NCBI RefSeq assembly: GCF_005237295.1
Contig: NZ_CP033006.1
Span: 186,001 to 250,000 of the forward strand
Reading direction: 5' to 3'
Source of the DNA: Buchnera aphidicola (Macrosiphum euphorbiae)
GTDB taxonomy: Bacteria > Pseudomonadota > Gammaproteobacteria > Enterobacterales > Enterobacteriaceae
Length of the DNA: 64,000 nt
Shown here: one piece after another, positions 10,238 through 19,939 of the stretch
Layout of the letters: every line of letters starts with the position of its first letter
Numbering within the stretch: the stretch's first letter is position 1
Position numbers and translations under genes: made by a program
Notes under the pieces: model-generated
What the model was told of the DNA's origin: nothing
What the model saw: only the letters and a program-made list of their open reading frames with translations
Database searches by the model: none

Positions 10238-12739
10238 TTATATAGGTTCTACAATTTTTTGTAAAGCAACAACTTTTTCATTTTTTGAGGTTCTTATCAA
10301 TATTACACCTTGTGTATTTCTTCCTAATACTCCTACTTCAGAAACCCTAATTCTAACTAATGTTCCTGCATTAGTAATCATCATAATTTGATCTTTTTCT
10401 ACAACCTGTATTGCTCCAATGATTTTACCATTTTTTTTTGTAATTTTAATAGAGATAACGCCTTGAGTAGCACGTGATTTTATAGGAAAATCAGTAATTT
10501 TTGTGCGTTTTCCATACCCATTTTTTGTTGCTATCAAAATACTTCCTTTATTTTTTGGTACGATTAAAGAAACAACTTTATCATTTTTTTTAATTTTAAT
10601 ACCTTTTACACCAGATGCAGTTCTGCCCATAGTTCGAACACTGTTTTCTAAAAATTGAACTACTTTACCATTTTGTGTAAATAACATAATGTTATTATTT
10701 CCATCAGTTAAAGCAACTCCAATTAATTCATCGTTTGCATGTAAATTAATAGCGATAATTCCTGCAAGTCTAGGCTTTTTAAATTGATTTAAAGAACTTT
10801 TTTTTACTATTCCATGTGCTGTAGTCATAAAAATATTAAGATTATCTTTATATTCATGCACTGGTAATATCGCTGTAATTCTTTCTTTGGGACTTAAAGG
10901 TAATAAATTAACTATAGGTCTTCCTCTTGCATGTCTACTAGACTCTGGTAATTGGTAAACTTTCATCCAATACAGAATACCACGACTAGAAAAACATAAT
11001 ATAGTGTCGTGTGTGTTTGCTATTACTAAACTTTCTATAAAATCTTCTTCTTTTATTTTTGCAGCCGATTTTCCTTTTCCACCGCGTCTTTGAGCATTAT
11101 AATCAGAAAGAGGTTGATATTTTACGTATCCTGAATGAGATAGTGTGACTACTACATCTTCTTGATTAATTAAATCTTCAATATTAATATCAGAATGATT
11201 TTCAATAATTTCTGTGCGTCTTTTATCACTAAAATTATTTTTTATGAATAATAATTCTGATTTAATAACATTAAACATACGGTTTGGATTTTCAAGTATT
11301 TCTTTTAATTCTTTAGTTTTTTTTATTAAATCACTATGTTCAGCAATAATTTTTTTCTTTTCTAAATTAGTTAATTTATGTAAACGTAAATCTAATATAG
11401 CTTGTGCTTGTTGTTCAGTAAAAAAGTATTCAAGTTTTTTATTTGAATAATTTTCTTCTTTTAAACAATCATGTTTTTTTATCGTTTCAGATATCCATTT
11501 TTTTTTAATTAAAAAATTTTTTGCATCTATGGAGTTTCCTGAGTTTTTTATTATTTCAATAATTATATTAATGTTTATTAAAGCAGTGTTTAATCCTTCA
11601 AGAATATGCATACGATTGCGCATCTTATTTAATTCAAAAATACTACGTCTTGTAATAATTTCTTGTCTATGAAATAAAAAATATTTTAATATTTCTTTTA
11701 AAGATAACGTTTTTGGTTGTCCTTGACATAACGCAACCATATTAATCCCAAAAGATATTTGCAGTTGAGTTAAAGCATATAGTTGATTTAAAATTATTTC
11801 AGATATTGCTTCTTTTTTAATTTCTATAACAATTCTCATTCCATCTTTATCAGATTCATCACGCAAAGCAGTAATCCCATCAATTCTTTTGTCTTTTACT
11901 AGTTCTGCTATTTTTTCAATTAAACGTGATTTATTTACTTGATAAGGTATTTCGTCAAATATAATAGATTCTTTTTTATTTTTGTTATTTTTTTCAATTT
12001 TGTTTCGTGCTCGAATATAAATTTTTCCTTTTCCTGTACGATAAGCTTCTTCAATACCTAATTTTCCATTTATAATCCCAGCTGTTGGAAAATCTGGTCC
12101 TGGAATATATTTGATTAACTCTTCTAGAGTAATATCATTATTGTCAATATAAGCTAAGCATCCATCAATGACTTCATGCAAGTTATGAGGTGGAATATTT
12201 GTAGCCATTCCTACAGCTATACCTGATGAACCATTTATTAAAAGATTAGGTATTTTTGCGGGTAGTATTTCTGGAATATATTCAGTTCCATCGTAGTTTG
12301 GCAAAAATTCAACAGTATTTTTTTCTAAGTCACTTAATAGTTCATGAGCTATTTTAGACATTCGAATTTCTGTATATCGCATTGCTGCTGCCGAATCTCC
12401 ATCGACAGAACCAAAATTTCCTTGACCATCTATAAGCATATAACGTAATGAAAATTTTTGAGCCATACGCACTATGGCATCATATACAGCAGAATCTCCA
12501 TGTGGATGATATTTTCCTATAACATCACCTACTACACGAGCAGATTTTTTATATGTTTTATTCCAATTATTATTTAATACATACATCGCAAAAAGTATTC
12601 TTCGGTGAACAGGTTTTAAACCATCTCGAACATCTGGCAAAGCTCGGCCAACTATTACAGACATAGAATAGTCTAAATAAGAGCTTTTTAACTCTTCTTC
12701 AATATTGACCTGTATGATTTCTCGTGCAGGATCTTTCAT
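10238..12739 (-). CDS. gyrA: DNA gyrase subunit A
   Basis: DNA-cleaving subunit of gyrase. The N-terminal breakage-reunion domain has the active-site tyrosine at Tyr122 in MRYTEIRM. The positions corresponding to E. coli quinolone-resistance sites carry the wild-type Ser83 and Asp87 ([10 protein letters not shown]). The GyrA box QRRGGKG near residue 549 and the following beta-pinwheel repeats mark the DNA-wrapping C-terminal domain. At 833 aa it is shorter than E. coli GyrA (875) because the acidic C-terminal tail is missing. The partner gyrB is not in this window. Confidence 0.97.
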   Translation of the reverse strand: MKDPAREIIQVNIEEELKSSYLDYSMSVIVGRALPDVRDGLKPVHRRILFAMYVLNNNWNKTYKKSARVVGDVIGKYHPHGDSAVYDAIVRMAQKFSLRYMLIDGQGNFGSVDGDSAAAMRYTEIRMSKIAHELLSDLEKNTVEFLPNYDGTEYIPEILPAKIPNLLINGSSGIAVGMATNIPPHNLHEVIDGCLAYIDNNDITLEELIKYIPGPDFPTAGIINGKLGIEEAYRTGKGKIYIRARNKIEKNNKNKKESIIFDEIPYQVNKSRLIEKIAELVKDKRIDGITALRDESDKDGMRIVIEIKKEAISEIILNQLYALTQLQISFGINMVALCQGQPKTLSLKEILKYFLFHRQEIITRRSIFELNKMRNRMHILEGLNTALININIIIEIIKNSGNSIDAKNFLIKKKWISETIKKHDCLKEENYSNKKLEYFFTEQQAQAILDLRLHKLTNLEKKKIIAEHSDLIKKTKELKEILENPNRMFNVIKSELLFIKNNFSDKRRTEIIENHSDINIEDLINQEDVVVTLSHSGYVKYQPLSDYNAQRRGGKGKSAAKIKEEDFIESLVIANTHDTILCFSSRGILYWMKVYQLPESSRHARGRPIVNLLPLSPKERITAILPVHEYKDNLNIFMTTAHGIVKKSSLNQFKKPRLAGIIAINLHANDELIGVALTDGNNNIMLFTQNGKVVQFLENSVRTMGRTASGVKGIKIKKNDKVVSLIVPKNKGSILIATKNGYGKRTKITDFPIKSRATQGVISIKITKKNGKIIGAIQVVEKDQIMMITNAGTLVRIRVSEVGVLGRNTQGVILIRTSKNEKVVALQKIVEPI

Positions 12740-12991
12740 ATGAACTTTTATCTCTTTTATTAAAAACGATCAAATTAAGTAAAAAAGTATAACATAATTA
12801 AACTATTAGATGCATATAAAGAAAATCATTCTTCAGGATAAACAATCCTATTATTGTAAAAAACATTTTTTTTATATTGTTTATTTGAAACGAAAGTATT
12901 ATTATAAAAGAATTATAATTTTATATAAAAATTATTAATTTAATTAAAGATATAATAGTTTATTAACTTGACTTGAAAATGAGATCTTATT

Positions 12992-13729
12992 ATGAAAGAT
13001 GAAGAAAAAAATTTAATAGAAAATTTATTTCATCGTTTGAAGAAAATTGAATTAAACTCTTCTGAAAGAGATGAATCAGCAGATAATTTAATTCAAAATT
13101 TAGTGAAAAAACAACCAGCTTCTTCTTATTATATGACTCAAACAATATTGATTCAAGAAACAGCTATAAAAAAAATGAGTATGAAAATTGAAGAATTAAA
13201 AACAAAAATAAAGCAATTGAATAAAGAGGAATTAAATAAAAAAAGAAGTTTCTTGTCTAGTTTTTTTAAAAAAAATTCTTCTGCTCAAGTATCATCTAAC
13301 GATAACAGTATGTGGCAAAAAAAAACAGATACATTGCCGAATAATTATTCGAATACAACTAGTTTACCTGTTAATCAATCATTTCCGACAACAAACAGTA
13401 ATGGCAGTAGAAGCAGTAGTTTTCTTGGTAGTGCATTACAAACAGCAACAGGCGTAGCAGGTGGGATGATTTTAGGTAATATGTTAATGAATGTTTTTAA
13501 CCACACGAAACCAGAAGAAGATATATTTGATACTGTTAATAAATCGTCTTTAAATCAGCATGCAGAAGATAATTTTTTAAATAATAATTCTAATAATAAT
13601 AATGATCTAATAAATTATGAATATGATCAATCAGATATTAATAGAAACGAATCAAATTCAGAAAGCATCAATAATGATGTTTATGATACAGATGATGATA
13701 TTGATATTGATGATGATAACTTTATTTAA
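12992..13729 (+). CDS. DUF2076-like hypothetical protein
   Basis: A 245 aa protein of unknown function. The first 65 residues (MKDEEKNLIENLFHRLKKIE, DESADNLIQNLVKKQPASSYY, MTQTILIQE) and the glycine-rich hydrophobic segment FLGSALQTATGVAGGMILGN (about 147-166) resemble the DUF2076 family of proteobacteria, a recollection-based match without a database search. Residues about 60-80 look like a coiled coil. The middle is low-complexity Ser/Asn/Thr, and the last 60 residues are very rich in Asn and Asp (NNNSNNNND, DTDDDIDIDDDNF). The hydrophobic segment could be a membrane or assembly helix. The gene stands alone with its own promoter region and shares a terminator with ahpC. Confidence 0.8.
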   Translation: MKDEEKNLIENLFHRLKKIELNSSERDESADNLIQNLVKKQPASSYYMTQTILIQETAIKKMSMKIEELKTKIKQLNKEELNKKRSFLSSFFKKNSSAQVSSNDNSMWQKKTDTLPNNYSNTTSLPVNQSFPTTNSNGSRSSSFLGSALQTATGVAGGMILGNMLMNVFNHTKPEEDIFDTVNKSSLNQHAEDNFLNNNSNNNNDLINYEYDQSDINRNESNSESINNDVYDTDDDIDIDDDNFI

Positions 13730-13802
13730 AAATATGTATTGTTCTAATTTATAATAAATGATATTAAGACTGTATTATAAAATAAAATACAGATTAAAAA
13801 AT

Positions 13803-13836
13803 AAAGCCAGCATAAAATATTTTTTTTGCTGACTTT
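13803..13836. terminator. Bidirectional terminator between DUF2076-like gene and ahpC
   Basis: Arms AAAGCCAGC (13803-13811) and GCTGACTTT (13828-13836). Read on the minus strand the ninth pair set is complete with one U-G wobble, whereas the plus strand would have one A-C mismatch, so it is best fitted to ahpC. T-rich sequence follows on both sides (13839-13848 on the plus strand). Confidence 0.7.
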
Positions 13837-13846
13837 AAGTTTTTTT

Positions 13847-14440
13847 TTAAGAATATTTACTTAAATATTCAGCAACTCCTTCTGAAGAAGGGGCTATACC
13901 TTTTTCTCCTTTTTTCCAATTAGCAGGACATACTTCACCAAATTTATTATGAAAATCTATAGCGTCTACCATGCGTATCATTTCTTTTATGTTTCGTCCA
14001 AATGGTAAATCGTTTACAACTTGGTGACGTATAATCCAATTAGAATCAATTAAAAATGAAGCTCTCAGTGCTACACCAAGATTTGGATGTTCAATCCCAT
14101 AAGATTTTTGAATGCTATGTTTTATATCAGATACCATAGGGAAGTTTATTTTCCCAATTCCACCATTTTTAGGTAATATTTTTTGCCATGCTTGATGAAC
14201 AAAAATACTATCAATTGATACACCCACAATTTTTACATTTCTTTTTTTGAATTCTAAATATAGTGTATTGAATTCTATAATTTCAGATGGACATACAAAA
14301 GTAAAATCCATTGGCCAGAAAAATAGTACAATTGATTGACCATTAGAATATTTTTTAAGATCAAACTGTTCAACGATTTCATTATTTTTTAAAATCGCTG
14401 GAGCTATAAAGTTAGGTGCATTTTGTGTTACTAGAACCAT
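13847..14440 (-). CDS. ahpC: 2-Cys peroxiredoxin (AhpC/TSA family)
   Basis: Thiol peroxidase that reduces H2O2 and organic hydroperoxides. The peroxidatic cysteine is Cys50 in DFTFVCPSEI and the resolving cysteine Cys171 in GEVCPANWKKGEKG, so it is a typical 2-Cys enzyme. The 197 aa length and the C-terminal SEGVAEYLSKYS resemble the thioredoxin-dependent Tsa type more than the 187 aa E. coli AhpC. No ahpF is adjacent, so reduction by thioredoxin is a reasonable inference. AGGAAA precedes the ATG. It is divergent from ung with 58 bp between starts. Confidence 0.93.
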   Translation of the reverse strand: MVLVTQNAPNFIAPAILKNNEIVEQFDLKKYSNGQSIVLFFWPMDFTFVCPSEIIEFNTLYLEFKKRNVKIVGVSIDSIFVHQAWQKILPKNGGIGKINFPMVSDIKHSIQKSYGIEHPNLGVALRASFLIDSNWIIRHQVVNDLPFGRNIKEMIRMVDAIDFHNKFGEVCPANWKKGEKGIAPSSEGVAEYLSKYS

Positions 14441-14498
14441 TTTTTTTCCTATAATATTATATTATCAAAAGAAGATTGTTATTAAATTTTTATTAAAA

Positions 14499-15179
14499 AT
14501 GGAAATTAAAAATGAATCCAATTCTAACTTGGAAAGATGTTTTATCTCAAGAAAAAAAAAAAGATATTTTATTGATATAATTAAATTTCTTAAAAAAGAA
14601 CGTTTAAATAAAATAATTTATCCAGAACAGAAAAATATATTTAATGCATTTTTTTTAACTAATTTTAATGATATAAAAGTCGTTATTCTTGGACAAGATC
14701 CATATTTTTCTAAGAATCAAGCACATGGTTTATCGTTTTCTGTGCCGAAACGTTTTACTATACCACCTTCTTTAAAGAACATATACAAAGAGTTAAATAG
14801 TGATTTTAAAAAAAAATATAGTTTTAATCATGGATGTCTTGAAAACTGGGCTCATCAAGGTGTTTTTTTGTTGAATACTATTTTAACAGTTGAATCAGGA
14901 AAACCAAAATCACATAGTAATATTGGATGGACTATTTTTACTGATAAAGTAATTTCTACAATTAATTTATATAGAAATTCTATTATTTTTTTGCTATGGG
15001 GCAATGATGCACAAAAAAAATCTTATTTAATTAATGAAGATAAGCATTATATATTAAAAACATCTCATCCTTCTCCTTTATCAGCATATCGAGGTTTTTT
15101 TGGATGTAAACATTTTTCTTTAACTAACAAAATATTAGTTGAAAATAAAAAAAAACCGATTGATTGGTTTGTTATTTAA
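14499..15179 (+). CDS. ung: Uracil-DNA glycosylase
   Basis: Removes uracil from DNA, mainly from cytosine deamination. The 226 aa protein has the water-activating GQDPYF motif (Asp67), the uracil-binding NTILTVESGKPKSHS region and the catalytic His190 in HPSPLSAYRGFFGCKHF, all family 1 UNG features. Retention is of interest in a genome whose composition is driven by C-to-T change. The N-terminal 20 residues are poorly conserved and the start is the first ATG in frame. Confidence 0.96.
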   Translation: MEIKNESNSNLERCFISRKKKRYFIDIIKFLKKERLNKIIYPEQKNIFNAFFLTNFNDIKVVILGQDPYFSKNQAHGLSFSVPKRFTIPPSLKNIYKELNSDFKKKYSFNHGCLENWAHQGVFLLNTILTVESGKPKSHSNIGWTIFTDKVISTINLYRNSIIFLLWGNDAQKKSYLINEDKHYILKTSHPSPLSAYRGFFGCKHFSLTNKILVENKKKPIDWFVI

Positions 15180-15254
15180 AAAAATAAAAGATTTTCTATT
15201 CTTAAATAATATAAAATTATTATTTAAGTAAGAATTTTATAAAATAAAAAAATA

Positions 15255-15836
15255 TTAATTTTTAGCAATTGTTACTATTGCTTTTCTTAATAATACCTTA
15301 TTGAAGGTAAATCCCTTTTTATTAGTAGAAATGATATGATTAGGAAGTGTATTTTCAGATAATTCTTCCGACATTAATGTATGAATATCAGGATTAAAAA
15401 GTTCATTTTTTTGACCTTCGACTTTTACTCCTAATTTATGCAATATATTTAATAAAGATTGCAATGTAAGTTCGATACCTTTTATTAAAGGCTCGTCTTT
15501 TATATTTAATTTATCAGATAATATTAAAATATCTTCTAAAGAATCTATTATAGGAATTATTTTTTTTAAAAATGTTTCAGTTTCTGTTTTTTTTATTTTT
15601 TTTATTTTGTCTTCAGTGTTTTTTTTTATATTTTCTATATTTGCTAATTTTCGTAATTCAATATCACTAATTTTTTTTTGATTTTGAATTATTTCTAATT
15701 TTAAATCTTCTATTTTTTGGTTTTGCAGAGTAAGTGTATCAATTGAATTATCTTTTTTTTCTTTTATAGTATTATTATTTTGACAAACATTTTCTTCATG
15801 TAATTTTTTTTCTTTATTTTCCATAAAAGTTACCAT
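15255..15836 (-). CDS. grpE: Nucleotide exchange factor GrpE
   Basis: Exchange factor that releases ADP from DnaK. The 193 aa protein has a K/E-rich N-terminal coiled coil (about 30-90), then the four-helix dimer region PIIDSLEDILIL and the beta domain GVKVEGQKNELFNPDIHTL, ending VLLRKAIVTIAKN. Two in-frame ATG codons four residues apart (15836 and 15824) are possible starts and neither has a strong Shine-Dalgarno; the longer is given. A heat-shock type -35 element lies upstream (see 15859-15887). Confidence 0.93.
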   Translation of the reverse strand: MVTFMENKEKKLHEENVCQNNNTIKEKKDNSIDTLTLQNQKIEDLKLEIIQNQKKISDIELRKLANIENIKKNTEDKIKKIKKTETETFLKKIIPIIDSLEDILILSDKLNIKDEPLIKGIELTLQSLLNILHKLGVKVEGQKNELFNPDIHTLMSEELSENTLPNHIISTNKKGFTFNKVLLRKAIVTIAKN

Positions 15837-15858
15837 TTATTAAATTAATAATTAAGCT

Positions 15859-15887
15859 ATTATAAACCTTATAATTAATCTTTCAAG
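15859..15887 (-). promoter_or_regulatory. Possible sigma-32 (heat shock) promoter of grpE
   Basis: On the minus strand CTTGAAA (15887-15881) is an exact match to the sigma-32 -35 consensus. It is followed after about 14 nt by the A/T-rich TTTATAAT (about 15866-15859), which resembles a housekeeping -10 more than the GC-rich sigma-32 -10. It lies 45-50 bp upstream of the grpE start. Confidence 0.5.
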
Positions 15888-15940
15888 ACTGTTTAGTATT
15901 ATAATATAATATACATTATTTTTTTGGGAATTTTTATGTA

Positions 15941-16819
15941 ATGAAGCAACATTTCACTTGTATAGGTATTGTTGGGCGTCCGCGTCATGCGAGTGCATTA
16001 ATAACACATAAGACTCTTTATAAGTGGTTAATAAAAAATGGTTATAAAGTTTTTATTGAACACACTGTTGCTAAAGAATTAAAATTAAATAATCCTCATA
16101 CTGCTACATTAATTGAAATTGGTGAATCTTGTGATTTAGCAGTTATTATAGGGGGTGATGGTAATTTATTATGTGCAGCACGTGTTTTGTCGTTTTATAA
16201 TATTAAAATTATTGGGATTAATAGAGGTAATCTAGGTTTTCTTACTGATTTAAATCCGGATACTGGTTTAAAAAATTTATCAGAGGTTTTATCTGGAGAT
16301 TATTTTTTGGAAAATCGGTTTTTGTTGGATGCACAAGTTTGTCAAAAAAAAATAATTTCAAGATCTAGCATAGCTATTAATGAAGTTGTTTTACATGCAA
16401 AACATTTAGCTCATATGATAGAATTTGAGGTGTATATTGATAATAAATTTTCTTTTTCTCAGCGTGCAGATGGATTAATTGTTTCGACGCCTACAGGTTC
16501 TACTGGTTATTCGCTGTCAGCTGGTGGACCAATTATAGCAGCATCTTTAGATGCTATTCTATTAGTTCCAATGTTTCCACATACTTTATCTGCTCGTCCT
16601 TTAGTAATTCACAGTAATAGTACAATTTGTTTAAAATTTTCTAATATTCAAACTAATTTAAAAATAAGCTGTGATAGTCAAACTATTTTAACAATTAAAA
16701 AAGATGAATGTGTATTTATTCGTAAAAGTTGTTATTATTTAAATCTTATACATCCTAAAAGTTATAATTATTTTAAAACTTTAACTTCTAAGTTAAGTTG
16801 GTCTAAAAAATTTTTTTAG
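15941..16819 (+). CDS. nadK: NAD kinase
   Basis: Phosphorylates NAD to NADP. The 292 aa length is identical to E. coli NadK. The catalytic GGDGNLL motif is at 71-77, followed by [11 protein letters not shown] and the conserved [15 protein letters not shown] loop that binds NAD. The start ATG follows directly after an out-of-frame ATGTAA. In E. coli nadK also lies divergent from grpE, which supports orthology. Confidence 0.97.
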   Translation: MKQHFTCIGIVGRPRHASALITHKTLYKWLIKNGYKVFIEHTVAKELKLNNPHTATLIEIGESCDLAVIIGGDGNLLCAARVLSFYNIKIIGINRGNLGFLTDLNPDTGLKNLSEVLSGDYFLENRFLLDAQVCQKKIISRSSIAINEVVLHAKHLAHMIEFEVYIDNKFSFSQRADGLIVSTPTGSTGYSLSAGGPIIAASLDAILLVPMFPHTLSARPLVIHSNSTICLKFSNIQTNLKISCDSQTILTIKKDECVFIRKSCYYLNLIHPKSYNYFKTLTSKLSWSKKFF

Positions 16820-16979
16820 ATTATTTAATAAATATAAGCAAATATGAATTTAATCAAAATATTTTTGAATGATTGATGTTTTTTATTAATATAAATTATT
16901 GTAAAATACTAAAAATACTATGTAATATACTATAAAGAGTATTAATTATTTTTTATGTGAACTATGATAAGATATTATT

Positions 16980-17288
16980 ATGAATAATTATATCAAAATG
17001 CTATTGATAGTCATGTTATTTTCTAGCTGTTCTATTTTAGAAAAAAGAAAACTTAGCTCAGATTTTTTAGAAAAAACATATTTAAATGAGAACATGTTAA
17101 ATAAAAATTATGTTGGTATGACAAGACAACAAATAGTTTATATTTTTGGTATACCAATCATTTCTGATTCTTTTAATGATGTATATCATTATTGTTTATA
17201 TAATTTTAAAACCGATAATAAGCTCCAAAAAAAAATGTTAAATTTATATTTTAAAGAAAATAAAGTTTCAAAATTTAATATCACATAG
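16980..17288 (+). CDS. bamE: Outer membrane assembly lipoprotein BamE (SmpA)
   Basis: Small lipoprotein of the BAM complex that inserts beta-barrel proteins. Residues 1-16 form a signal peptide ending FSS before the lipidated Cys17. The SmpA/OmlA fold is recognisable in YVGMTRQQIVYIFGIPIISD and the YHYCLYNF and LNLYFKENKVSKFNI strands. At 102 aa it is slightly shorter than the E. coli protein (113). Its position beside tmRNA matches the E. coli smpA/smpB/ssrA neighbourhood. Confidence 0.88.
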   Translation: MNNYIKMLLIVMLFSSCSILEKRKLSSDFLEKTYLNENMLNKNYVGMTRQQIVYIFGIPIISDSFNDVYHYCLYNFKTDNKLQKKMLNLYFKENKVSKFNIT

Positions 17289-17303
17289 TTTTATAAATAT
17301 TTT

Positions 17304-17667
17304 TGGAGCTGGCGGGATTTGAACCCGCGTCCAAAATTTCTACGAATAAAGTACTACATGCTTAGTTTTTTCTTTATTCAATTCATTACCTAATTTGGAA
17401 AAACGCATTTTAGGTATATAGCTTGAAAAATTTCTTCGTGTCACCGTCAAGCTTGATGTTCACGTTTTTCTCTTTTTTATAACCTTCCTGATTTCTCGTC
17501 CTAAGAGAAAGGCTGAGAAGGAAGGGCTTAATACAGTTTTTTAAGCTGCTAAAGCGTAGTTTTGTTTATTATTTGCAATTATTGTTTCACGGCTTTTATC
17601 GAGGCAAACCGTTCCTCGGCATGCACTTTACTTTGTTGATAATTTTGTCAAATCCAAAAACAGCCCC
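17304..17667 (-). ncRNA. ssrA: tmRNA (10Sa RNA)
   Basis: Transfer-messenger RNA for rescue of stalled ribosomes. The 5' GGGGCTG at 17667-17661 pairs with CAGCTCC at the 3' end (17311-17305) to form the seven-base acceptor stem; the T arm CGGGTTCAAATCCCG is intact. The tag reading frame runs from the GCA resume codon at 17576 to TAA at 17541 and encodes ANNKQNYALAA, one residue longer than the E. coli ANDENYALAA but with the same degron end. After the discriminator A (17304) the DNA reads AAA rather than CCA, so the CCA tail must be added enzymatically. Confidence 0.97.
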
Positions 17668-17798
17668 TTTTTTCTAACAACGTAGTATTACAAAAAAAAA
17701 TAAGTTTGTCTATCAATTATTTTGTAGTATTCTAATAAAATTTTTATATAAATTATTCAAATAAATATTTTATACGAATTTTAAAAATGGAAATTAAT

Positions 17799-18125
17799 AT
17801 GAGTATTATTGAAAAAATAAAGAAACAAATTAAAGATAATATTATTTTAATTTATATGAAAGGAACTCCTGAAGCTCCTAGTTGTGGTTTTTCTGCACAA
17901 GCAGTAAAAGCTTTATCAGTTTGTGGTGAAAAATTTGCTTATGTAGATATCTTAGAAAACACAGAAATTAGAAATAAACTTCCAGAATATGCAAATTGGC
18001 CAACATTTCCTCAGTTGTGGATAGATGGTGAATTAATTGGCGGTTGCAGTATTATACTTGAAATGTTAGAAACTGGTCAATTAAAAGAACTTATATCAAA
18101 AACAGTAAAAAAATATAAAACATAA
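17799..18125 (+). CDS. grxD: Monothiol glutaredoxin (Grx4)
   Basis: CGFS-type glutaredoxin that carries or traffics 2Fe-2S clusters. The sequence has the active-site motif SCGFSAQAVKAL and the conserved KFAYVDILEN, NWPTFPQLWIDGELIGG segments, with 108 aa from the chosen start. The ATG at 17799 is preferred over the in-frame ATG at 17787 because MSIIEKIKKQI aligns with the E. coli N-terminus and TGGA lies at a good distance before it. It could cooperate with ErpA, also encoded here, in Fe-S delivery. Confidence 0.95.
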   Translation: MSIIEKIKKQIKDNIILIYMKGTPEAPSCGFSAQAVKALSVCGEKFAYVDILENTEIRNKLPEYANWPTFPQLWIDGELIGGCSIILEMLETGQLKELISKTVKKYKT

Positions 18126-18167
18126 TTTTCAAAAAAATCTAAATGTAGATAATGTATATAGAAAATT

Positions 18168-18226
18168 AGATATGACATTAAATAAAGAGTATTAAATTTT
18201 TGATCTTTATTGCTAATGTCATATCT
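18168..18226 (+). terminator. Terminator between convergent grxD and rnt
   Basis: Long hairpin: a 13-bp outer stem (18168-18180 with 18214-18226) and, after a two-base bulge, an 8-bp inner stem (18181-18188 with 18204-18211), followed by T5 on the plus strand. It fits grxD termination and is strong for this genome. Confidence 0.75.
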
Positions 18227-18293
18227 TTTTCTTATTAAAAAAACTATAAAATATATAAGATAATTATGTTGTTAATATTTTTAATACTAACTA

Positions 18294-18941
18294 TTAAAGT
18301 GTTTTTTCTAAATTAAGAGGCCAACCACCTAAACGTTTCCAACGATTTACTAATTCACAAAAAAGTTCAGCAGTCTGCAAAGTATCATAAAGTGCAGAAT
18401 GTGCTTGATGGTTATCAAATGACAAGCCAATAGCTTTACATGCTTTAGATAAGACAGTTTGGCCGACTACTAATCCGCTTAATGCGGCCGTATCAAATGT
18501 AACGAATGGATGAAAAGGATTATTTTTTATTTTCACTCTTTGAATTGCAGCCATTAAAAAATTATGATCAAAATTAGCGTTATGTGCTACAACAATTCCT
18601 CGACTACATCCTTGTATTTTAATTCCTTTGCGTACCATTTTTAATATAGATTGAATTGCTATTTTTTCGCTAATAGCACCACGTAATGGGTTAAATGGAT
18701 CAATTTTATTGAAAGCTATTGCATCAGAGTTTATTATAGAACCTTTAAAGGGTTCTATATGAAAATGCAATGTATTTTCTTTGTGTAACCATCCTAATTC
18801 ATCCATTTTTAATGTAATTATAGCAATTTCTAATACTGCATCAGTATTTGCATTGAATCCTGCTGTTTCAATATCTATAACGACAGGATAAAAAGTACGA
18901 AACCGATTACTTAGTAAATTGAATTCTTGAGTTGTAGACAT
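18294..18941 (-). CDS. rnt: Ribonuclease T
   Basis: DEDD-family 3'-5' exonuclease that trims tRNA CCA ends and matures 3' ends of stable RNAs. The catalytic acids sit in [10 protein letters not shown] (Asp23, Glu25), [11 protein letters not shown] and the C-terminal [10 protein letters not shown]. The 215 aa length equals E. coli RNase T. The ATG at 18941 is chosen; the codon before it is TTG and could extend the protein by one residue. RNase T is relevant to the tmRNA and tRNA 3' ends that need CCA addition. Confidence 0.96.
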   Translation of the reverse strand: MSTTQEFNLLSNRFRTFYPVVIDIETAGFNANTDAVLEIAIITLKMDELGWLHKENTLHFHIEPFKGSIINSDAIAFNKIDPFNPLRGAISEKIAIQSILKMVRKGIKIQGCSRGIVVAHNANFDHNFLMAAIQRVKIKNNPFHPFVTFDTAALSGLVVGQTVLSKACKAIGLSFDNHQAHSALYDTLQTAELFCELVNRWKRLGGWPLNLEKTL

Positions 18942-19160
18942 CAAAATCTCATTTTTTAAAATATTTTTTATTGAATACAGTTAATCTTTTATATTTTTAT
19001 AATTTTAGTTCTAGATACTTTAAAAATATGTATTATGGTTCTTGTGAATAATTTAATAAGTGTACTATAATTTATAAGAATGTTTAAGATTAAATTATCA
19101 ATTTAATATTTTTAAAAAATAATGCAGTAATTTTATTACAATCATATCTAAGGAAATAAA

Positions 19161-19772
19161 ATGAGTTATGTTCTGCCTTCTTTACCTTATTCATATAATG
19201 CGTTAGAACCATTTTTTGATGAACAAACTATGAGAATTCATCATACTAAACACCATCAAAATTATATTAATAACACTAATTCTATTTTAGAAAATACAAC
19301 TTTTTCTTCATTATCTATTGATGAATTAATATCTATTTTTAATGAAATTATTTTAGAAAATAAAAATGTATTACGTAATAACGCAGGTGGTCATATAAAC
19401 CATAGTTTTTTTTGGAAAGGTTTAAAATTAGGGACAGTTTTAACAAATGATCTAAAAATAGAAATAGAAAAACAATTTGGTACTATTGATAGTTTTAAAG
19501 AAAAATTTGAGTCAATAGCACTTAATCATTTTGGTTCTGGTTGGGTATGGTTAGTAAATCAAAATGGTGTTTTATCTATAGTTTCTACTATTAATCAAGA
19601 TAATCCTTTAATGGGGAAATCAATATCTAATACTTATGGTGATCCTATAATTGCCTTAGATGTCTGGGAACATGCTTATTATTTAAAATATCAAAATAGA
19701 CGGTTAGATTATATTAAAGCTTTTTGGAATGTTGTTAATTGGGAAGAAGCTTCTAATCGTTTGCAGAAGTAG
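19161..19772 (+). CDS. sodA: Superoxide dismutase (Mn type)
   Basis: Dismutates superoxide. The 203 aa protein aligns along its length with E. coli Sod[21 protein letters not shown], metal ligands His27 (IHHTKHH), the second histidine in [10 protein letters not shown], and Asp and His in [15 protein letters not shown]. The [10 protein letters not shown] start and overall similarity favour Mn over Fe, though metal preference cannot be proved by sequence. AAGGAA precedes the ATG. It has its own promoter region and a palindromic terminator. Confidence 0.95.
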   Translation: MSYVLPSLPYSYNALEPFFDEQTMRIHHTKHHQNYINNTNSILENTTFSSLSIDELISIFNEIILENKNVLRNNAGGHINHSFFWKGLKLGTVLTNDLKIEIEKQFGTIDSFKEKFESIALNHFGSGWVWLVNQNGVLSIVSTINQDNPLMGKSISNTYGDPIIALDVWEHAYYLKYQNRRLDYIKAFWNVVNWEEASNRLQK

Positions 19773-19853
19773 TTTATAAACCATATTAAAACAGTATTAT
19801 TTATATAGATTACATATTATATCGTTGTTTTTTTATGGCATTTTATGTAATTC

Positions 19854-19889
19854 TTAAAAAACATATAATATATATTATATGTTTTTTAA
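19854..19889 (+). terminator. 36-bp perfect palindrome after sodA
   Basis: The sequence is self-complementary over all 36 bases (arm TTAAAAAACATATAATAT). It ends in TTTTTTAA on the plus strand, 81 bp after the sodA stop and 50 bp before pth. A terminator is the likely role, though a perfect palindrome without loop is unusual. Confidence 0.55.
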
Positions 19890-19939
19890 TTTATTTTATA
19901 AAATATTAAAATAATGATTTTAAGATTAAAGGATATTTT

